Shown: positions 18,946 to 31,013 of the stretch, one piece after another | How the letters are laid out: each line of letters starts with the position of its first letter | Position numbering within the stretch: the first letter of the stretch is position 1 | Assembly: GCA_944472135.2 (NCBI GenBank) | Contig: OX235264.1 | Coordinates: 81,788,319-81,852,318 of the forward strand | DNA length: 64,000 nucleotides | Reading direction: 5' to 3' | Source: Trichobilharzia regenti | Taxonomy: Eukaryota > Platyhelminthes > Trematoda > Strigeidida > Schistosomatidae | The notes under the pieces: generated by a model | What the model saw: only the letters and a program-made list of their open reading frames with translations | What the model was told of the DNA's origin: nothing | The model's database searches: none | Made by a program: the position numbers and the translations under genes

Positions 18946-19618
18946 AAAGAAATTCATTTGAAAAAAAACCAAACAAATCTGTATGTTCAAAAGCGATTCG
19001 TGCAGGCCTTTTCTTTGCTGTAGCCGTCCACATAATGCACGCAGAATTTTGGGGATGATTTTCCTCTATCCTCCTATTTATGCTTTGATACAGTTATTTT
19101 ATTTTATTATGATTGTTATTCTAATGAAAAGTTGACTGACTTATCTGTAACGTAATATTTTTGAGCAACTCGCCTATTTATCACCTATATCTCTTTAAGT
19201 CAACGCTGCTTTAAAAATTATCAGTTATGTGTGTAATGACTTGTTGTTGACTACTCTTAAAAAAATTGATTGGCCTTCGCGCTATCAGGACCGTTTTCAC
19301 TCCTCCTAAATCTTAAAGTTGATAATTATCACATTGTGACTTACATCATCACATGACTGATAAAGATTTAATGAAAAACACCATATACATATCAGTGTAG
19401 AGGAGTTGATGAGAAAATTAACTGAAAAGGAATATATTTACTCGCTCAATTTGTTGTTTATCTAGATACAGCATTTAAAATTATGAATTGATTTCTTATC
19501 ATCATTTTAAATCATCAATTAGAAAAGATAAAAATTATGAGCTAAGTAGTTCAAATTTAAGTAGTATATATAGACCAATTTATTAAACCTGATTCAACAA
19601 AATTAAAGTTTGATTGGT
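18946..19618. other. No gene seen
   Basis: AT-rich; no supported feature. Confidence 0.45.
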
Positions 19619-19619
19619 T

Positions 19620-19965
19620 GGCGGATTTCATCATGAGCTGACGTCAGTAAGAGAAGCACTGGAAAACCTCGGAGTACTGGACAGCTGTCTCGTCCACCTA
19701 GTCTGGGACTCAGCGACTGGGTTCGAACCCAGGACCTTCTGGTTACAAGGCCAGCGAGCTCGTAGAGCCCATGAATTCTAACTCCTGCCAGTTCACAACA
19801 TAGCATGACCATTTCGGAATGTCTTCTTCGAAGGTGCTGGTTTCGAACCCCGGTGGGTGCGTACCGATGAAGAGTCCCAAACTAGGACGGAGGATACAGC
19901 TGTCCAGTACTCGCAGGTTTTCCAGTGGTTCTCCAACTGATGTCAGCTCATGATGAAATCCTCCA
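19620..19965. mobile_element. SINE-B head-to-head pair, second example
   Basis: A minus-strand copy (19620 to about 19815) starts TTTCATCATGAGCTGACG. A plus-strand copy without its A-box (about 19830-19962) ends GTCAGCTCATGATGAAATCC. The junction sequence around CATAGCATGACCATTT is also found at the junction of the 5398-5797 pair. Both ribozyme regions are decayed. Confidence 0.75.
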
Positions 19966-20265
19966 TGCAATATTCAACTGTATTAATATTCTCGTGAAGC
20001 TGATATTTGACCTCTCTATCGTGTGACTTATTCTTTATTGATCCATTTAAGTAGCTCACTTCATAGTGAAATCAAAGCTGAAAGTATTATCTAGATAAGA
20101 AGTGAAAGCTTTGTAATCAAACCATCCACCTCAGAGAAAACTAGAACATCGTATATACACATTCATAACCATTTATCAAGTTAAGCATAAAACTTGGGCA
20201 CTGGAGTAGGATGATGTAATTCCATATTAGATAAGTTAATTTGAAATAACGCACATTGATGCACT
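19966..20265. other. No gene seen
   Basis: No supported feature. Confidence 0.4.
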
Positions 20266-20269
20266 ATTG

Positions 20270-20660
20270 ATAATTGGATTACATTTCAAGCCCATAATCA
20301 TATCAATGTATTCTCACAGGTTCATTTCAATTGTACATGTTTGGTGTTGATCAATCCTTCTAGCTATGGATACACTTCTATGTTTTGATAATCTAACTGA
20401 CTGTGATCTGCTAGTTTGATCTATGTAATTGATATTACAGTCATTGCATGATATTTAGCAAATTCTATTATTTTTTTTTCCTTGGATCTATCGGGATCTT
20501 AAACCGTCAAAGTTTATTGTCACTGAGCGAGTTGATTGATTTGCATGTCACCCTAACTCCAACCTTATGTAAGGCTTCTGATGTTCCTTCTTTACATGGC
20601 AGTACTATCAAGGCTTTAAATTTCATATTATTTTTATTATTCTCATTATTTACATTACCA
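20270..20660 (-). pseudogene. GIY-YIG retroelement relic (PLE-2 type)
   Basis: The minus strand gives LPCKEGTSEALHKVGVRV, ISCNDCNINYIDQTSRSQSV and RLSKHRSVSI. These match the LPY.G.SE block and the Cys-flanked Y(V/I)xQTSR motif of GIY-YIG retroelement endonucleases. Stops and frameshifts are present. Confidence 0.55.
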
Positions 20661-21166
20661 CTCTTAATCTCTTTATGGGTTTTCATAAAATTTTGAATAA
20701 ATTCTCGTGGATAGTTCCCTATTCACTATTAATGTTTTCTTTATATGCTTGATTTCATTAATTTAATCTTCTGATTTACTAGTTTACTTAGTTAGGTTCT
20801 GTGACTCGATTATAATAAACACTTAACTAAGCCTACTTTTACAGATTTTACTTGGGATGAATCAAAGTTTAAGTGTTTATCACGATGTGTCTATCTGCTG
20901 TTATTACGAGTATCTTCTAACCCAGTATCCTGTTTTCGTTTGAGTTTACAGTCTATGCCTTCTATTTTCATAATAATAATAATGATAATAATAATAATAA
21001 AAGTTAAAGAGAAGTGAGGTTCGTAAACAAACATAAGTTCGAAACATTTGTTCATCCATAAATATGTATATATACACATAAAGGTGTGTGTGTGTACGTG
21101 TTAGTGAATAATATTCCTATGAAACTTATGTTAGTTACATACATTGACCATTGACTGCTTCTTCCC
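20661..21166. other. No gene seen
   Basis: AT-rich sequence with a TAA/ATG trinucleotide run near 20968-21000. Confidence 0.45.
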
Positions 21167-21178
21167 CATATCTCATAA

Positions 21179-21412
21179 CTTTTTTTTCCTTCACGTTCCC
21201 CAGTGGAACATAGGGCTTCAAGCTAGTGGCTTGAAGTTTCTGTAGCAGTGTCTAATTTTTACAGGATGAGGTTCCTAGCCTCATGCCCAACCTTTCCTCT
21301 TTGCCAGCGTTATTTCTGGCTTAGCGAGGTAAAGGAGTGCATCTGTGGCCGGGGATCGAACCCCGGACCATGTATATGGTCGGCGATCGTCCTAACCGCT
21401 ATGCCACCGACG
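21179..21412 (-). mobile_element. SINE-A copy with target-site duplication
   Basis: The full family signature is present (GTTCCCCAGTGGAACATAGG, CTTGAAGTTTCTGTAGCAG, reverse B-box ATCGAACCCCGG). The element is bounded by the 12-bp duplication CATATCTCATAA at 21167-21178 and 21413-21424. The tail is a T run on the plus strand. Confidence 0.9.
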
Positions 21413-21424
21413 CATATCTCATAA

Positions 21425-22425
21425 ATAAACAAAGAATATATATACGTATAATTTTAATCAGGTGAAGTTTTCAAAAGCCTACACACAGCATGAAAGATAC
21501 TGAAATACAACAACAACAGAGTTAATTGTTTACAAATTTCAATTCAATCAGTCCGTCAACAACAATAAAAAAAAGCGGAACTATATGTGTGTTAAACGCG
21601 CGCACACGCACACACACACACACACACAACATTTGTCTACGCTAATGTTGACATTATACCAACAGAAAACAAAACAAGTGAGGTGGAAAGCACAAAAACA
21701 ATAAATACTTCAGGATGATTGTATGCGCAGCAACAGGTACTGACTACCTAATTTTACAAAAAAAAGTTTCTAGATATGTAATGCTTACTGATTTGTAGAT
21801 GCGACGATTTCATTTCAATAGGAAACACAACAAGTCTACTTTTCACTTGACGCCCAATGTTTATGCAGTTATTACGTCAAACTTTGATTAAAGTTCATGT
21901 ATAAACAAGTATGTTTATTACGTAGATATATATTAAAATTTAATAGTGACTAGGATATTATTAGTTGACATGATTATCAAATGACAAATTCATTGAAATT
22001 TTGATAAATTAATAAGAAATTCAGTAGAGAGGCAAACATGGTTGATAGGGCTTGTGTTTTATAAAAAGAAGAATAAATATACTCAAGTTGTTCGTTCACT
22101 GGTGCACTTTAAATGTTAAGGCAATTTCACCTCATTTGTCTGATTCCACCTGCTCCTGTGCAAATAGGTACACGGAATGTTCATTAAGAAAGATATCCTG
22201 TTGTATTCGAGATTATTTACTCGGCTGAATAAAGGAAAATATGGAGTTATTGATCCGGACAGACAATTACCGCACAAACTATAATATATCCCTTTATAGT
22301 CTAGTAGTCAAGATCCAATACAATTCGCAAAAAAGGTGTGTCAGCACACTAACTTTGTGTATGTGTGTATAGCAGAAGCTTTGGCGTTATATAACATAAT
22401 GTCAGAATTTTAATAATAATAAATA
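21425..22425. other. No gene seen; CA microsatellite
   Basis: The only notable element is a (CA)n tract at about 21601-21628. No supported ORF. Confidence 0.5.
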
Positions 22426-22427
22426 AT

Positions 22428-22883
22428 TTTTCCTTCACGTTCCCAGTGGAACATAGGGTTTCAAGCTAGTGGCTTTAAGTTTCTGTAGCAGTGTTTATTT
22501 TTACATGATGGGGTTCCTAGCCTCATGCCCAACCTTTCATCTTTATCAGCATTTTTTCTGGCTTAGTGAGGTAAAGGAATGTATCGGCCGGCGATCGGAA
22601 CCCGGACCATGTGCACGGTCAGCGAGCGTCCTAACCACCGTGCCACCGACGCACGGAACCATTGGAAAACTTGGGAGTACTGAAGAGCTGTTTCGTCCTA
22701 CTTTGGGACTCTTCGGCAGTACGCACCCACCAGGGTTCGAACCCAGGAACTTCTGGTTACAAGTCAAGCCAGCTCGTAGACCATTAGGTCACTGGGACCC
22801 AAAAAGGAGTACGTCGGCCGGGGATCAAACCCCGGACCATGTGCTTGGTCGGCGAGCGTCCTAACCGCTATGCCACCAACGCG
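22428..22883 (-). mobile_element. Tandem SINE-A / SINE-B / SINE-A-head cluster
   Basis: Three tRNA-like heads lie in a row, all on the minus strand: a nearly complete SINE-A (22428-22654), a SINE-B head and ribozyme region (about 22655-22800), and a further SINE-A head (22801-22883, reverse B-box ATCAAACCCCGG). The SINE-B hammerhead (22677-22722) has stem I and GAAAC intact, but the core is CCGAAGA and the triplet CUU. Confidence 0.8.
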
Positions 22884-23461
22884 TTTTGTTTATATAAAAC
22901 AGTTTATACAATCTCTTTAGTTATTTTCATCTTAATTTTATCAAATGATTTCCCAAAAGTCCTATTGCCTTTATTCTATATTGTTTAACCTAAGGTGAAC
23001 ACACATTTATCTTATCTTTTTCATTCTATTAATATATATGTATATTCAACCTGACAAATTCAGATATTCACATTTCTCAATTTGCGAATGTGTACTTAAT
23101 CTTCCGAAATCAGACGAAAAAGAATAATCTCTATAATCTATTTACGCACGTCTGCGGTAATTTGTCCTGACATACACAACGAACGAACATACCTGTTATT
23201 ACCTATTCTAGGCCATAAATAAATATATAATTAATTGTACAGTTATGAAAATGAAATAGTAGGAAAAAGAGTATTCTTGTCGGGGAAATTTTTGTTTTAT
23301 ATCTCCGTGGGGATTATTCATTTCATGTGAAGTAGAAGTAAAGAATTAATATATACATATACATAATACTGGAAATACTATCTAGTATGACTACTACTCT
23401 GTTGATTTCAATATTTCTCCTATCCTTTATTTAATGATTCAATTTTATTCGTATAAAGATT
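22884..23461. other. No gene seen
   Basis: AT-rich, no recognisable element. Confidence 0.45.
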
Positions 23462-24596
23462 GGGCAACTACTTCGCTACTACGGGGTCCCATCGACAATT
23501 ATACATCTCATCCAACAGTTAGTTGTACGACAATGCTGCATGCCAAATAATCCACAACGGGAAACATACGGAATCCTTTGAAAAGAAGAGGGGAGTAAGG
23601 TAAGGCTGCCAACCATCACCAATGATTTTCCTAATTGCAGTAGAATGGATAATGCGACAGACAACGGGCAATCAGGAAACAGGCATAAAACGGAATCACA
23701 CGAACGAATTGGAGGATCTGGACTTCGCCGGTGATATATGTCTGATTTCCCACAAACTGGAGGATATGCAAGTGAAAAGCAACAAGCTAGCAGAAGAAGC
23801 ATCAAAGATAGGACTTCAAGTGAACATAGATAAAACAGAGGTGATGAAGATTACTGGCCAACACCAACAGCAACAACAACAACAGATAACAATCAGCCAG
23901 AATAAATGGGAGGAACCTGAAAGAAACAACCTCCTTCACCTACCCACCTACCTGGGAAGCATCGTTTCAATTACAGACGGACGCAACTCACGAGGATATC
24001 AAAGTCAGAATCGGAAAAGCAAAACAAGCTTTCATTACTCTCAAATCTGTGTGGAGATCAACAGCACTCGCCATCAAAAATAACATCCGGATTTTCAACT
24101 CCAATGTAAAGTCAGTGCTACTCACTATACGGATCAGAGACTTGCACCGCGCGTCATAAAGAGCATCTCAAACAAACTACAGACTTTCACTAACAGCTGT
24201 CTTCGCTCAATACTCAAGATCAGATGGCCAGCCAGAAAAGATCAACACCAGTAAGGGATCTCTGGCAATGAGTGAACCAACCAGGAACCGATTGTGAAAC
24301 AAATAGGCAGGAAGAAATGGAGATGGATTGGATGGCCATAGTCTGAGGAAACCATCAAGTGACATCACTAGACAAGCCATCGCTCCAGTGGAACCCGACT
24401 GAAAGGGGAGCGGCGAGTTGGTCGTCAGTGCATGGGTGACTTGGAGGAGCTGATGTAAAGAGGAGATGAAGGCATGTGGGCAGACTTGGAGCGGGGTGAA
24501 AAAGTTGGCCGAAAACAGAAGGCAACGGAGACGAGTGGCTGAAGCCCTATGTTCTTCTAGGAATTAAAGGATACAATAATAATAATAATAAAAGGG
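23462..24596 (+). pseudogene. RTE-like LINE, 5'-truncated copy 1
   Basis: The longest frame (23622-24083) has the RT region DFAGDICLISHKLEDMQ, followed by NIDKTEVMKITGQ. This is the palm DD box (here DFAGD) and its downstream helix in RTE-like elements. Upstream sequence encodes the GV..L and TGVRQGCLLSP-like block with a stop codon. The 3' region (24300-24590) is a conserved non-coding tail ending AGGAATTAAAGGATA plus a TAA repeat. Frameshifts make it non-functional. Its last 300 bases are nearly identical to 30110-30420. Confidence 0.85.
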
Positions 24597-25330
24597 CCAA
24601 AATTATGTTAATAACAGCAAAGCAAGTCATAGGTTTCATGCTTAACATTGTCTCTGTCACTTAGAACACGGGCCAAATATGGTATCGTTGAGTTCCTATA
24701 CTTGGTTGTACGAGCATATATTATTTTGTACTGACTTCTGGTTCTACCTGATGAGATGCAAGGAGAGAGTTGGGAAGAGAGGGGGTGTTGGAGGTTGGTG
24801 AGTATGGTTTTAGACCACATTTCGCATGTATTCACATGCCTATCTATTAATATAGTGACGAGCTGACGGAGCTTTGCACCACTAGTCCTACTAACTAACT
24901 TCAACATCCTTCTCAAGATGGTATAGTCCTTTTTCAGTAACCCAGGAAAGACTAGTGGGGAGGAGTAAAGTAGAATAGGTAGGATACGAGAGTTGACAAA
25001 TTGTGAAAGCAGAGGTTGAGTGACTCCAGTTTGTCTGAGTTTCTTAATGTAGTAGGTTAGACGAAACACTTTCTTAGAAATCATTTGGATATGAGATGAC
25101 CAAGTAAGGTTGGAAGATAGAACCAGACCGAGGTATTTTGCATTAGACTTAGTTTCAATTTTAGTTCCCTCAATACTACAGGCTACATGAGTGCTTACTA
25201 GTGTTTGTAGATCTCGTTTATGCCCAAAGAAGAAGAAGAAGAAGTCCAATAGTCTGGAAAGAAAGAAATTAATAAGCAGCAGAAAGGTACAAATGAATAA
25301 ATTCAATAGAAATACAACAAGTTCCTTATA
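24597..25330 (-). pseudogene. CR1-like LINE 3' fragment
   Basis: A 232-codon frame (25306-24608) reads GTKIETKSNAKYLGLVLSS, LTWSSHI, and SGAKLRQL. The KYLG..L...L.W..HI pattern is the post-RT connection domain common to CR1/Jockey-type non-LTR retrotransposons. The start is arbitrary, because the element is 5'-truncated and the reading frame simply opens in a T-rich stretch. A related copy lies at 57726-58074. Confidence 0.7.
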
Positions 25331-26110
25331 TTAAAAAAAAAAATACTAAACCGTAAAAGATCCCTACCATCAGATGCAAAATCACTGTGTTTTCCTTTTC
25401 TCAGAACAGCCAGAAAAAAAGAGAAATACTTGAAATAAGTAGAAAAGGACACATGTTTATGACACATTCATAGAGATAAGTACTACAACAACAACAACAA
25501 CAGCAATAACAAGAGAGTAGTGAGAGACGATTGACAGAAATTGGAAGCAGGAAAATGAAAACGAATGCATCGGCTATAACACACACTCACGCACACACAT
25601 ACATACGCTTATACAGAAAAACAATCCAGAAACTTGAGAAAAAAAACAAGTGCATATAATAATATATATAGAAATATCTTATTATTAAAGATGTCCAAAC
25701 CAAGTTCACATTCAAATGGTTTGGCATATTTTGGTCATTGGGTGTTGTATGATGTTGGCATGTATAAATTCCATCTAATTAAAATCATGATTGGCGGCGC
25801 TTAACTCTGATGCGAAATACACCACATGCACACACGCACACACACAGATACACACTAATAAAAGTTCACTTTTCACACGGAAAAACAAAGAATTTAATAA
25901 TTTCTGCTGATTTATTGATTCTTGAACAGAAGCACAGTAAGAAAAAAGTTTTGACAATTCATACTAAGGTGATATAAAATGGTGCTTTCGGAGAAAGGAT
26001 AAGAATATGATTACTAGCAAATAAAACAAGTAAGTACATACTTTCTATGTTATCGTCTATCCATTGGTTGGTGTGATAGGCAGGTAACAATAAAAGCTGT
26101 TAAGTAAGCG
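25331..26110. other. No gene seen
   Basis: Low-complexity CA- and CAA-rich patches (about 25485-25505 and 25826-25850). No supported gene. Confidence 0.45.
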
Positions 26111-26111
26111 C

Positions 26112-26320
26112 CCAGTTGAGCATCCGTCGTTCACTGGTAGCATGCTCAACAACTGTGCACATCGTCCGAGGTTTGATTCCCGACCGACACACTCTTAAAC
26201 CTCATAAGTTTACTAGGCAACAGAAGGAAAGCAGCTTGGGCGTAAGGCTAGCAACCTCACCCAGTAAAAAGAAAGCACCAATGCCACGAAAACTTCCACT
26301 CACAACGCAAAGGGATGGAA
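26112..26320 (+). mobile_element. Diverged SINE-A-like copy
   Basis: The head has GTTCACTGGTAGCATGCTC and the B-box-like GGTTTGATTCCC. The body retains GGCGTAAGGCTAGCAACC and AAAACTTCCA. The 3' end has lost the family tail. Confidence 0.65.
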
Positions 26321-26616
26321 AACAAGATTGTTCAGTAGGATTAAATAAATCTCAATTCTACTTATTACCTGATCAGTTTGTTTACAGTTATAATTTTCAC
26401 ACTCTATCTTCACAAATTCCTCTATTGAGATGAATACTGAAAATAAAAACACTCATGAAAATCTACTGTTTATATTATTGTAAGCGTAAGAGTCGAATAC
26501 TTATTTATGTTATGAAGGAACAGAAAATTTAAGGGTAAGATAATAATCACATAACCGGTTTCGGTTCAATGTCCATTATACAGAGCACGAAAACATTATA
26601 CATACAAGTGAATGTT

Positions 26617-27150
26617 TTTACGAGTTGATATCAGTTAGAGAACCATTGAAAACAAACAGGGAGTACTCGACAGACAACTGTTTCATCCTAGTTTGGGAAT
26701 CATTGATAGTATGCATCCACTGCCAGGGTTTGAAACCAGGACATTCCGGTTACAAGGTCAGCGACTGGGACCTGATTCAATCGCTCATGAATTCTAACTT
26801 CTACCAATTTAGGATGGAGTTTCATGGAGTTCTCGTGAGAAGTCGTTACCAGTGAGGTCCAACCAGTCAAGTGTGAGGATGGATTTTCCACCGGTGACAT
26901 TGGTTGGTGGTAGCGCTAAATAACGAATTGGTAGAAGTTAGAACTCAAGGGCCATTGATTCGGGTCCAAGTGGCTGAATGCTTTACGAGCTCGCTGACCT
27001 TGTAACCGGGAGGTCCTGGGTTCGAACCCTGGTAGTGCGTGTGTACTGCCGATGATCCCCAAACTAGGACGAAACAGCTGTCCATTGGTCCGGTGCAGGT
27101 TTTCAATGGTTCTCTAACTGATATTAATCCGTGGTCAAACTCGTAAAAAG
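26617..27150. mobile_element. SINE-B head-to-head pair, third example
   Basis: A minus-strand SINE-B (26617 to about 26810, reverse head GGTTACAAGGTCAGCGACTG) meets a plus-strand copy with the long 5' body (from about 26811, AGGATGGAGTTTCATGG). The plus copy has A-box TGGCTGAATGC and B-box GGTTCGAACCC. Its ribozyme region (27043-27088) has GUACUG, core CCGAUGA and GAAAC..GUC, but a broken stem II and weak stem I. Confidence 0.7.
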
Positions 27151-27234
27151 AATATCCTATAGACAGTGAAATGCAGGGAATTTTATTTCACATAAAAATA
27201 AGTAATTGAATACAAACAATGTTACACTTTCATT

Positions 27235-27300
27235 ACCTTTGACGTTCCAAGGGGAACATAAGGCTTCAAGCTGTAAGATTTGAAGTTTCAGTAACAATGC
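27235..27300 (-). mobile_element. SINE-A 3' end fragment
   Basis: GACGTTCCAAGGGGAACATA and GGCTTCAAGC match the SINE-A 3' end. The remainder is missing. Confidence 0.6.
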
Positions 27301-27477
27301 TGTTGAACAAGTATGACAATTAGTGAGTGAATGAAACATACTCATTAATTAATTTAAGCGAAAACCAAACAAACAAGTGTACTATAATAACACACCAGTA
27401 TTCGATAAGAAACACCAATAATAAAATTGCACTTGTCAATGAATGAATTCTGTAAACAAATGATTACGAGAATGTCA

Positions 27478-28400
27478 TATTATTATAATTCCCTTGGGTT
27501 CCGTGTGGAACATAAGGCGTCAACAACACACTTCTACTTTGTTCTGTTTCCTGTTATCCTCTTCGGCTGGGTAACCATTACCCGTAATCTCTCATCTCCT
27601 CATCGTCACACGATCTCCTCCATATTACTCTAGCACCGCCGAACCACTCGTCGCTTCCCTTTGGGATCCCACTCGAGCGCCAGCCTAGCGAGCGATGTCA
27701 CCTGACAGCCTCCTCAGTGGCGTATGCCCGATCCATCTCCATTTTCTCATTCAATATATCTGTTGAGCAACCGGCTCTTGGTTGGTTTGTTCCAGTGCAG
27801 AGTTTCTTGTTGCCAATTCTTTCCGTTTGGGCATTTCATTTACAATATGGAGCCGGTAAAGACAGCTGTTGATAAAAGTCTGTAACTTATTGGAAATGCC
27901 TTTCGTGACACAAGCGCAGTGCAAGTTTCTGACTCATATAGAAGTACTAACTGACTGACTCACTGACTTCACATTTGTGTTGAAAATCCGAATCTTATAC
28001 TTTTTGCTGACTGAGTTAGTGCAAAAGATTCCCAAACTGGTTTTATGCGGATAATGCGTAATTCTGATTCTAACTAACTTTGACATGTTCATTCGTTATG
28101 TTGCGTGCGGTTGAAACTGTGCTTCCTATACAGATAAGAGAAGAAGGTGACCTCTGTTAAATCTCTCCTGTTGATGATGATTAGTACTGGTTGTTGTTGT
28201 TGTTGCTGTTGGTTGGTTATTTTCATCACCTCCGTTTCCACCTTCTCTGTGTTCACTCGAAGTCCTGTCTTCTCTGACTGCTTCTTCAGCCAGTTTGTCG
28301 GTTTTCAACATTAAGTGTTCGAGTTTGTGGAAATTAAACCTATAACATCCGCGAAATCCAGTTCTTCTTCAGTCCAGTCTTCTTATCGATGGTCCAGATT
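27478..28400 (-). pseudogene. RTE-like LINE, old copy
   Basis: The minus strand shows the 3' end (AACATAAGGCGTC), the tail signature with AGTGGGATCCCAAAGG, then further in LKTDKLAEEAVREDR, equivalent to the SNKLAEEASK helix of copy 1. A CAACAGCAACAACA block, equivalent to that in copy 1, follows. Many substitutions and stops. Confidence 0.7.
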
Positions 28401-29124
28401 ATTCCTTTCTCCTCGCTCCCAATGCACAGTCTGACGCATAATTCAGTCCACCACAATTAAGAATATTAGTGATGAAAAGGACAGTGTTATATACATTTAC
28501 TAAAAAGTAAGTAGACAAATTTTGCTATGACTAGAAAGAAGTTAATTTGATTAACTGAATGTTTTAATTCTATTTTGATGCTGAATAACAGCAAATTTCA
28601 TAAACATACACACATATCATGTTGTTTAGTACCTGCTAGTTGGATATACCTGAATCCGAATCATTGATGGATGATATTGAGTAGAAAGACTCGAATTCAA
28701 AATTCACTGCTTCAAATTATAAAACAACATTCGCTAAGCTATCAGGAAGAATCTTATAGTGAAACATGATACTTTTTTTCTCTCACAAAGTGGCACTGAA
28801 TTTTTTGCCCTAGATTAGTTAGTTATAAGCAGAAGTTGAAAAACAACGAAGTCACAGGATACTGTCCTCATTCACAAATTCATTCTTGTATTATTGCACA
28901 AAGAATAGAATTAATATTTCAAAAAAATTATAGAAAGTAACCCTACAATCAACAAATATACACCTTTTTAAAAACAATAGTAATAATTCTAAAAATGTCA
29001 GTTTTTCCTCAAATCAACCTTCTTTTTTAATGAAGTTTATTTGTTATACATAAGTGAGTGTTAAAGGAGTGAGATAAAATGTCCAACACTTTGATTCACT
29101 TTTTTTTTAAATTGTTATACTGTT
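28401..29124. other. No gene seen
   Basis: AT-rich, no supported feature. Confidence 0.45.
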
Positions 29125-30430
29125 ACGACCGGAATAAGCTGGATTCAGGAGAAACGAGTCATGTATTGATCAAGTTGCCACACTACGGATCACCATTGAA
29201 CAAAGCTTAGAATGGCAGTCACCTCTCTATCTCAACTTCATCGACTTTGAAAAGGCCTTCGACAGCGCAGCGTAGATTGAGAGGTGCTTTGGAAACTACT
29301 TCGCTACTTCGGGGTCCCATCGCCAATTATACATCTCATCCAACAGCTATACGACAATGTTGCATGCCAAGTAATCCACAACGGGAAACTTACGAAATCA
29401 TTCGAAAGGAGGACGGGAGTGAGACAAGCCTAGCTGTCTACTATCGCTAATGATCTTCCTGATTTCAGTAGACTGGATAATGCGACACACAACGGGCGAT
29501 GAGGAAATAGGCATAAAATGGACCACACAAAAAACTTGGAGGGTCTGGACTTCGCCGATGATGACATATGTCTGATTTCCCACAAACTGGAAGATATGCA
29601 AGTGAAAAGCAACAAGTTCACGGTGGAAGAAGCATCCAAAAAAGATAGGACTTCAAGTGAACATAGATAAAACAGAGGTGATGAAGATTTCTAGCCAACA
29701 CCAACAGCAACAACAACAACAGACAAAAATCAGCCAGCATAAATGGGAGGAACCTGAAAGAAACAACCTCCTTCACTTACCCAACCTGGGAAGCATCGTT
29801 TCAACTACAGGTGGACGGAACTGACGAGGATATCAAACCCAGAATCGGAAAAGCAAGACAAGCTTTAATTACTCTCAAGTCTGTGTGGAAGTCAACATCA
29901 CTCAGAATCTAAAATAACATCTGGATTTTCAACTCCAATGTGAAGTCAGTGCTATTCGCTATACGGATAAGAGACTTGGCGCGTCATGAGGAGTATCTCA
30001 AACAAACTACAGACAATCATCAACAGCTGTCTTAGCTCAATACTACTCATGATGAGCTGGTCAGGAAGAAAAGATTAGCAGAAGCGAGGGATCTCTGGGA
30101 GAGAACCAACCAACCAGGAACCGATTGTGAAACAAATAAGCAGGAAGAAATGGAGATGGATTGGATGGCCATAGTCTGAGGAAACCATCAAGTGACATCA
30201 CTAGACAAGCCATCGCTCCAGTGGAACCCGACTGAAAGGAGAGCGGCGAGTTGGTCGTCAGTGCATGGGTGACTTGGAGGAGCTGATGTAAAGAGGAGAT
30301 GAAAGCATGTGGGCAGACTTGGAGCGGGGTGAAAAAGTTGGCCGAAAACAGAAGGCAATGGAGACGAGTGGCTGAAGCCCTATGTTCCTCTAGGAATTAA
30401 AGGATATAATAATAATAATAAATAATAATA
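29125..30430 (+). pseudogene. RTE-like LINE, 5'-truncated copy 2
   Basis: It begins earlier in the RT than copy 1, at sequence equivalent to AGFR..RS..DQIATLRI and LYLNFIDFEKAFDSA (the first catalytic-aspartate region), then follows copy 1 to the (TAA)n end. Frameshifts and stops occur throughout. The 3' 300 bases differ from copy 1 at only a handful of positions, so both derive from a recently active master. Confidence 0.85.
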
Positions 30431-30544
30431 CTGTTACACTCAAAGAAAGTCAAGTGATAACAACAATATAGAAAGATCAGTATTTTCGTCTTGTAAGTAT
30501 TGGATAATTCTTGAAAATAAACATATAACATTGGAAAAACAGAA

Positions 30545-30838
30545 AGGAGGGCATTCTCCATACCAAAAAGCTAAATGTTTAAAGGGAAAAAATGCTTGGG
30601 AAACAGTGTCATTGACAGACATCTCCTTGATACGAATCATGAGGTGGATGCTCCAAGATCCTTCAAAATTATCAATAGGCAGAAGAGTTCAATTCTCCTC
30701 AAGTTTACCGAAGTGATCTCCATCAAGCCGCCTGAAACTCGACTTATGTGTGTATTCAGAAAGAACTGGTTATCAGTCTTTCCTTACCCTGGTAACTGGA
30801 TGTTTCCATTGTGCATGATTATTATTGTTAAGGCATAA
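30545..30838 (+). pseudogene. PLE C-terminal relic
   Basis: The frame at 30575-30838 reads SVIDRHLLDTNHEVDAPRSFKIINRQ. This corresponds to the EHLVNTDH..ASFKVIYRV segment that closes the PLE GIY-YIG domain in PLE-1 and PLE-5. The terminal EALAI..PELC block has decayed. A hammerhead-like motif lies 130 bases downstream, in the position of a PLE terminal region. Confidence 0.65.
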
Positions 30839-30963
30839 AGTATTTATTATTATAAGCATTTTATGCATATATTGATTGATTTTTTGTTTAAAATGAACTC
30901 TCTGTGCTTAAGTATGCTAAAATTGTTTCTGTAGATATACTTAATAATGACTTTGGACTGTAA

Positions 30964-31013
30964 GCAGCTGATGAGAAGCCAACGAAATAAATGGTTGTAC
31001 CATTGTATTCTGC
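30964..31013 (+). ncRNA. Hammerhead motif downstream of a PLE tail
   Basis: The core is fully canonical: CUGAUGA at 30968-30974 and GAAA at 30984-30987. Stem I pairs GCAG (30964-30967) with CUGC (31010-31013). Stem III pairs AUAAAUGG (30987-30994) with CCAUU and UAU (31000-31008), 8 bp with one bulged G at 31005 and loop UUGUA. The cleavage triplet is AUU, with predicted cleavage after 31009. The weak point is stem II (30975-30983), where only one closing G-C pair is obvious. Confidence 0.6.

Noticed and set aside
20448..20696. 82-codon ORF with a hydrophobic tail, a possible membrane protein
   Set aside because: The minus strand encodes GIY-YIG retroelement motifs over the same bases, so the ORF is an antisense shadow.
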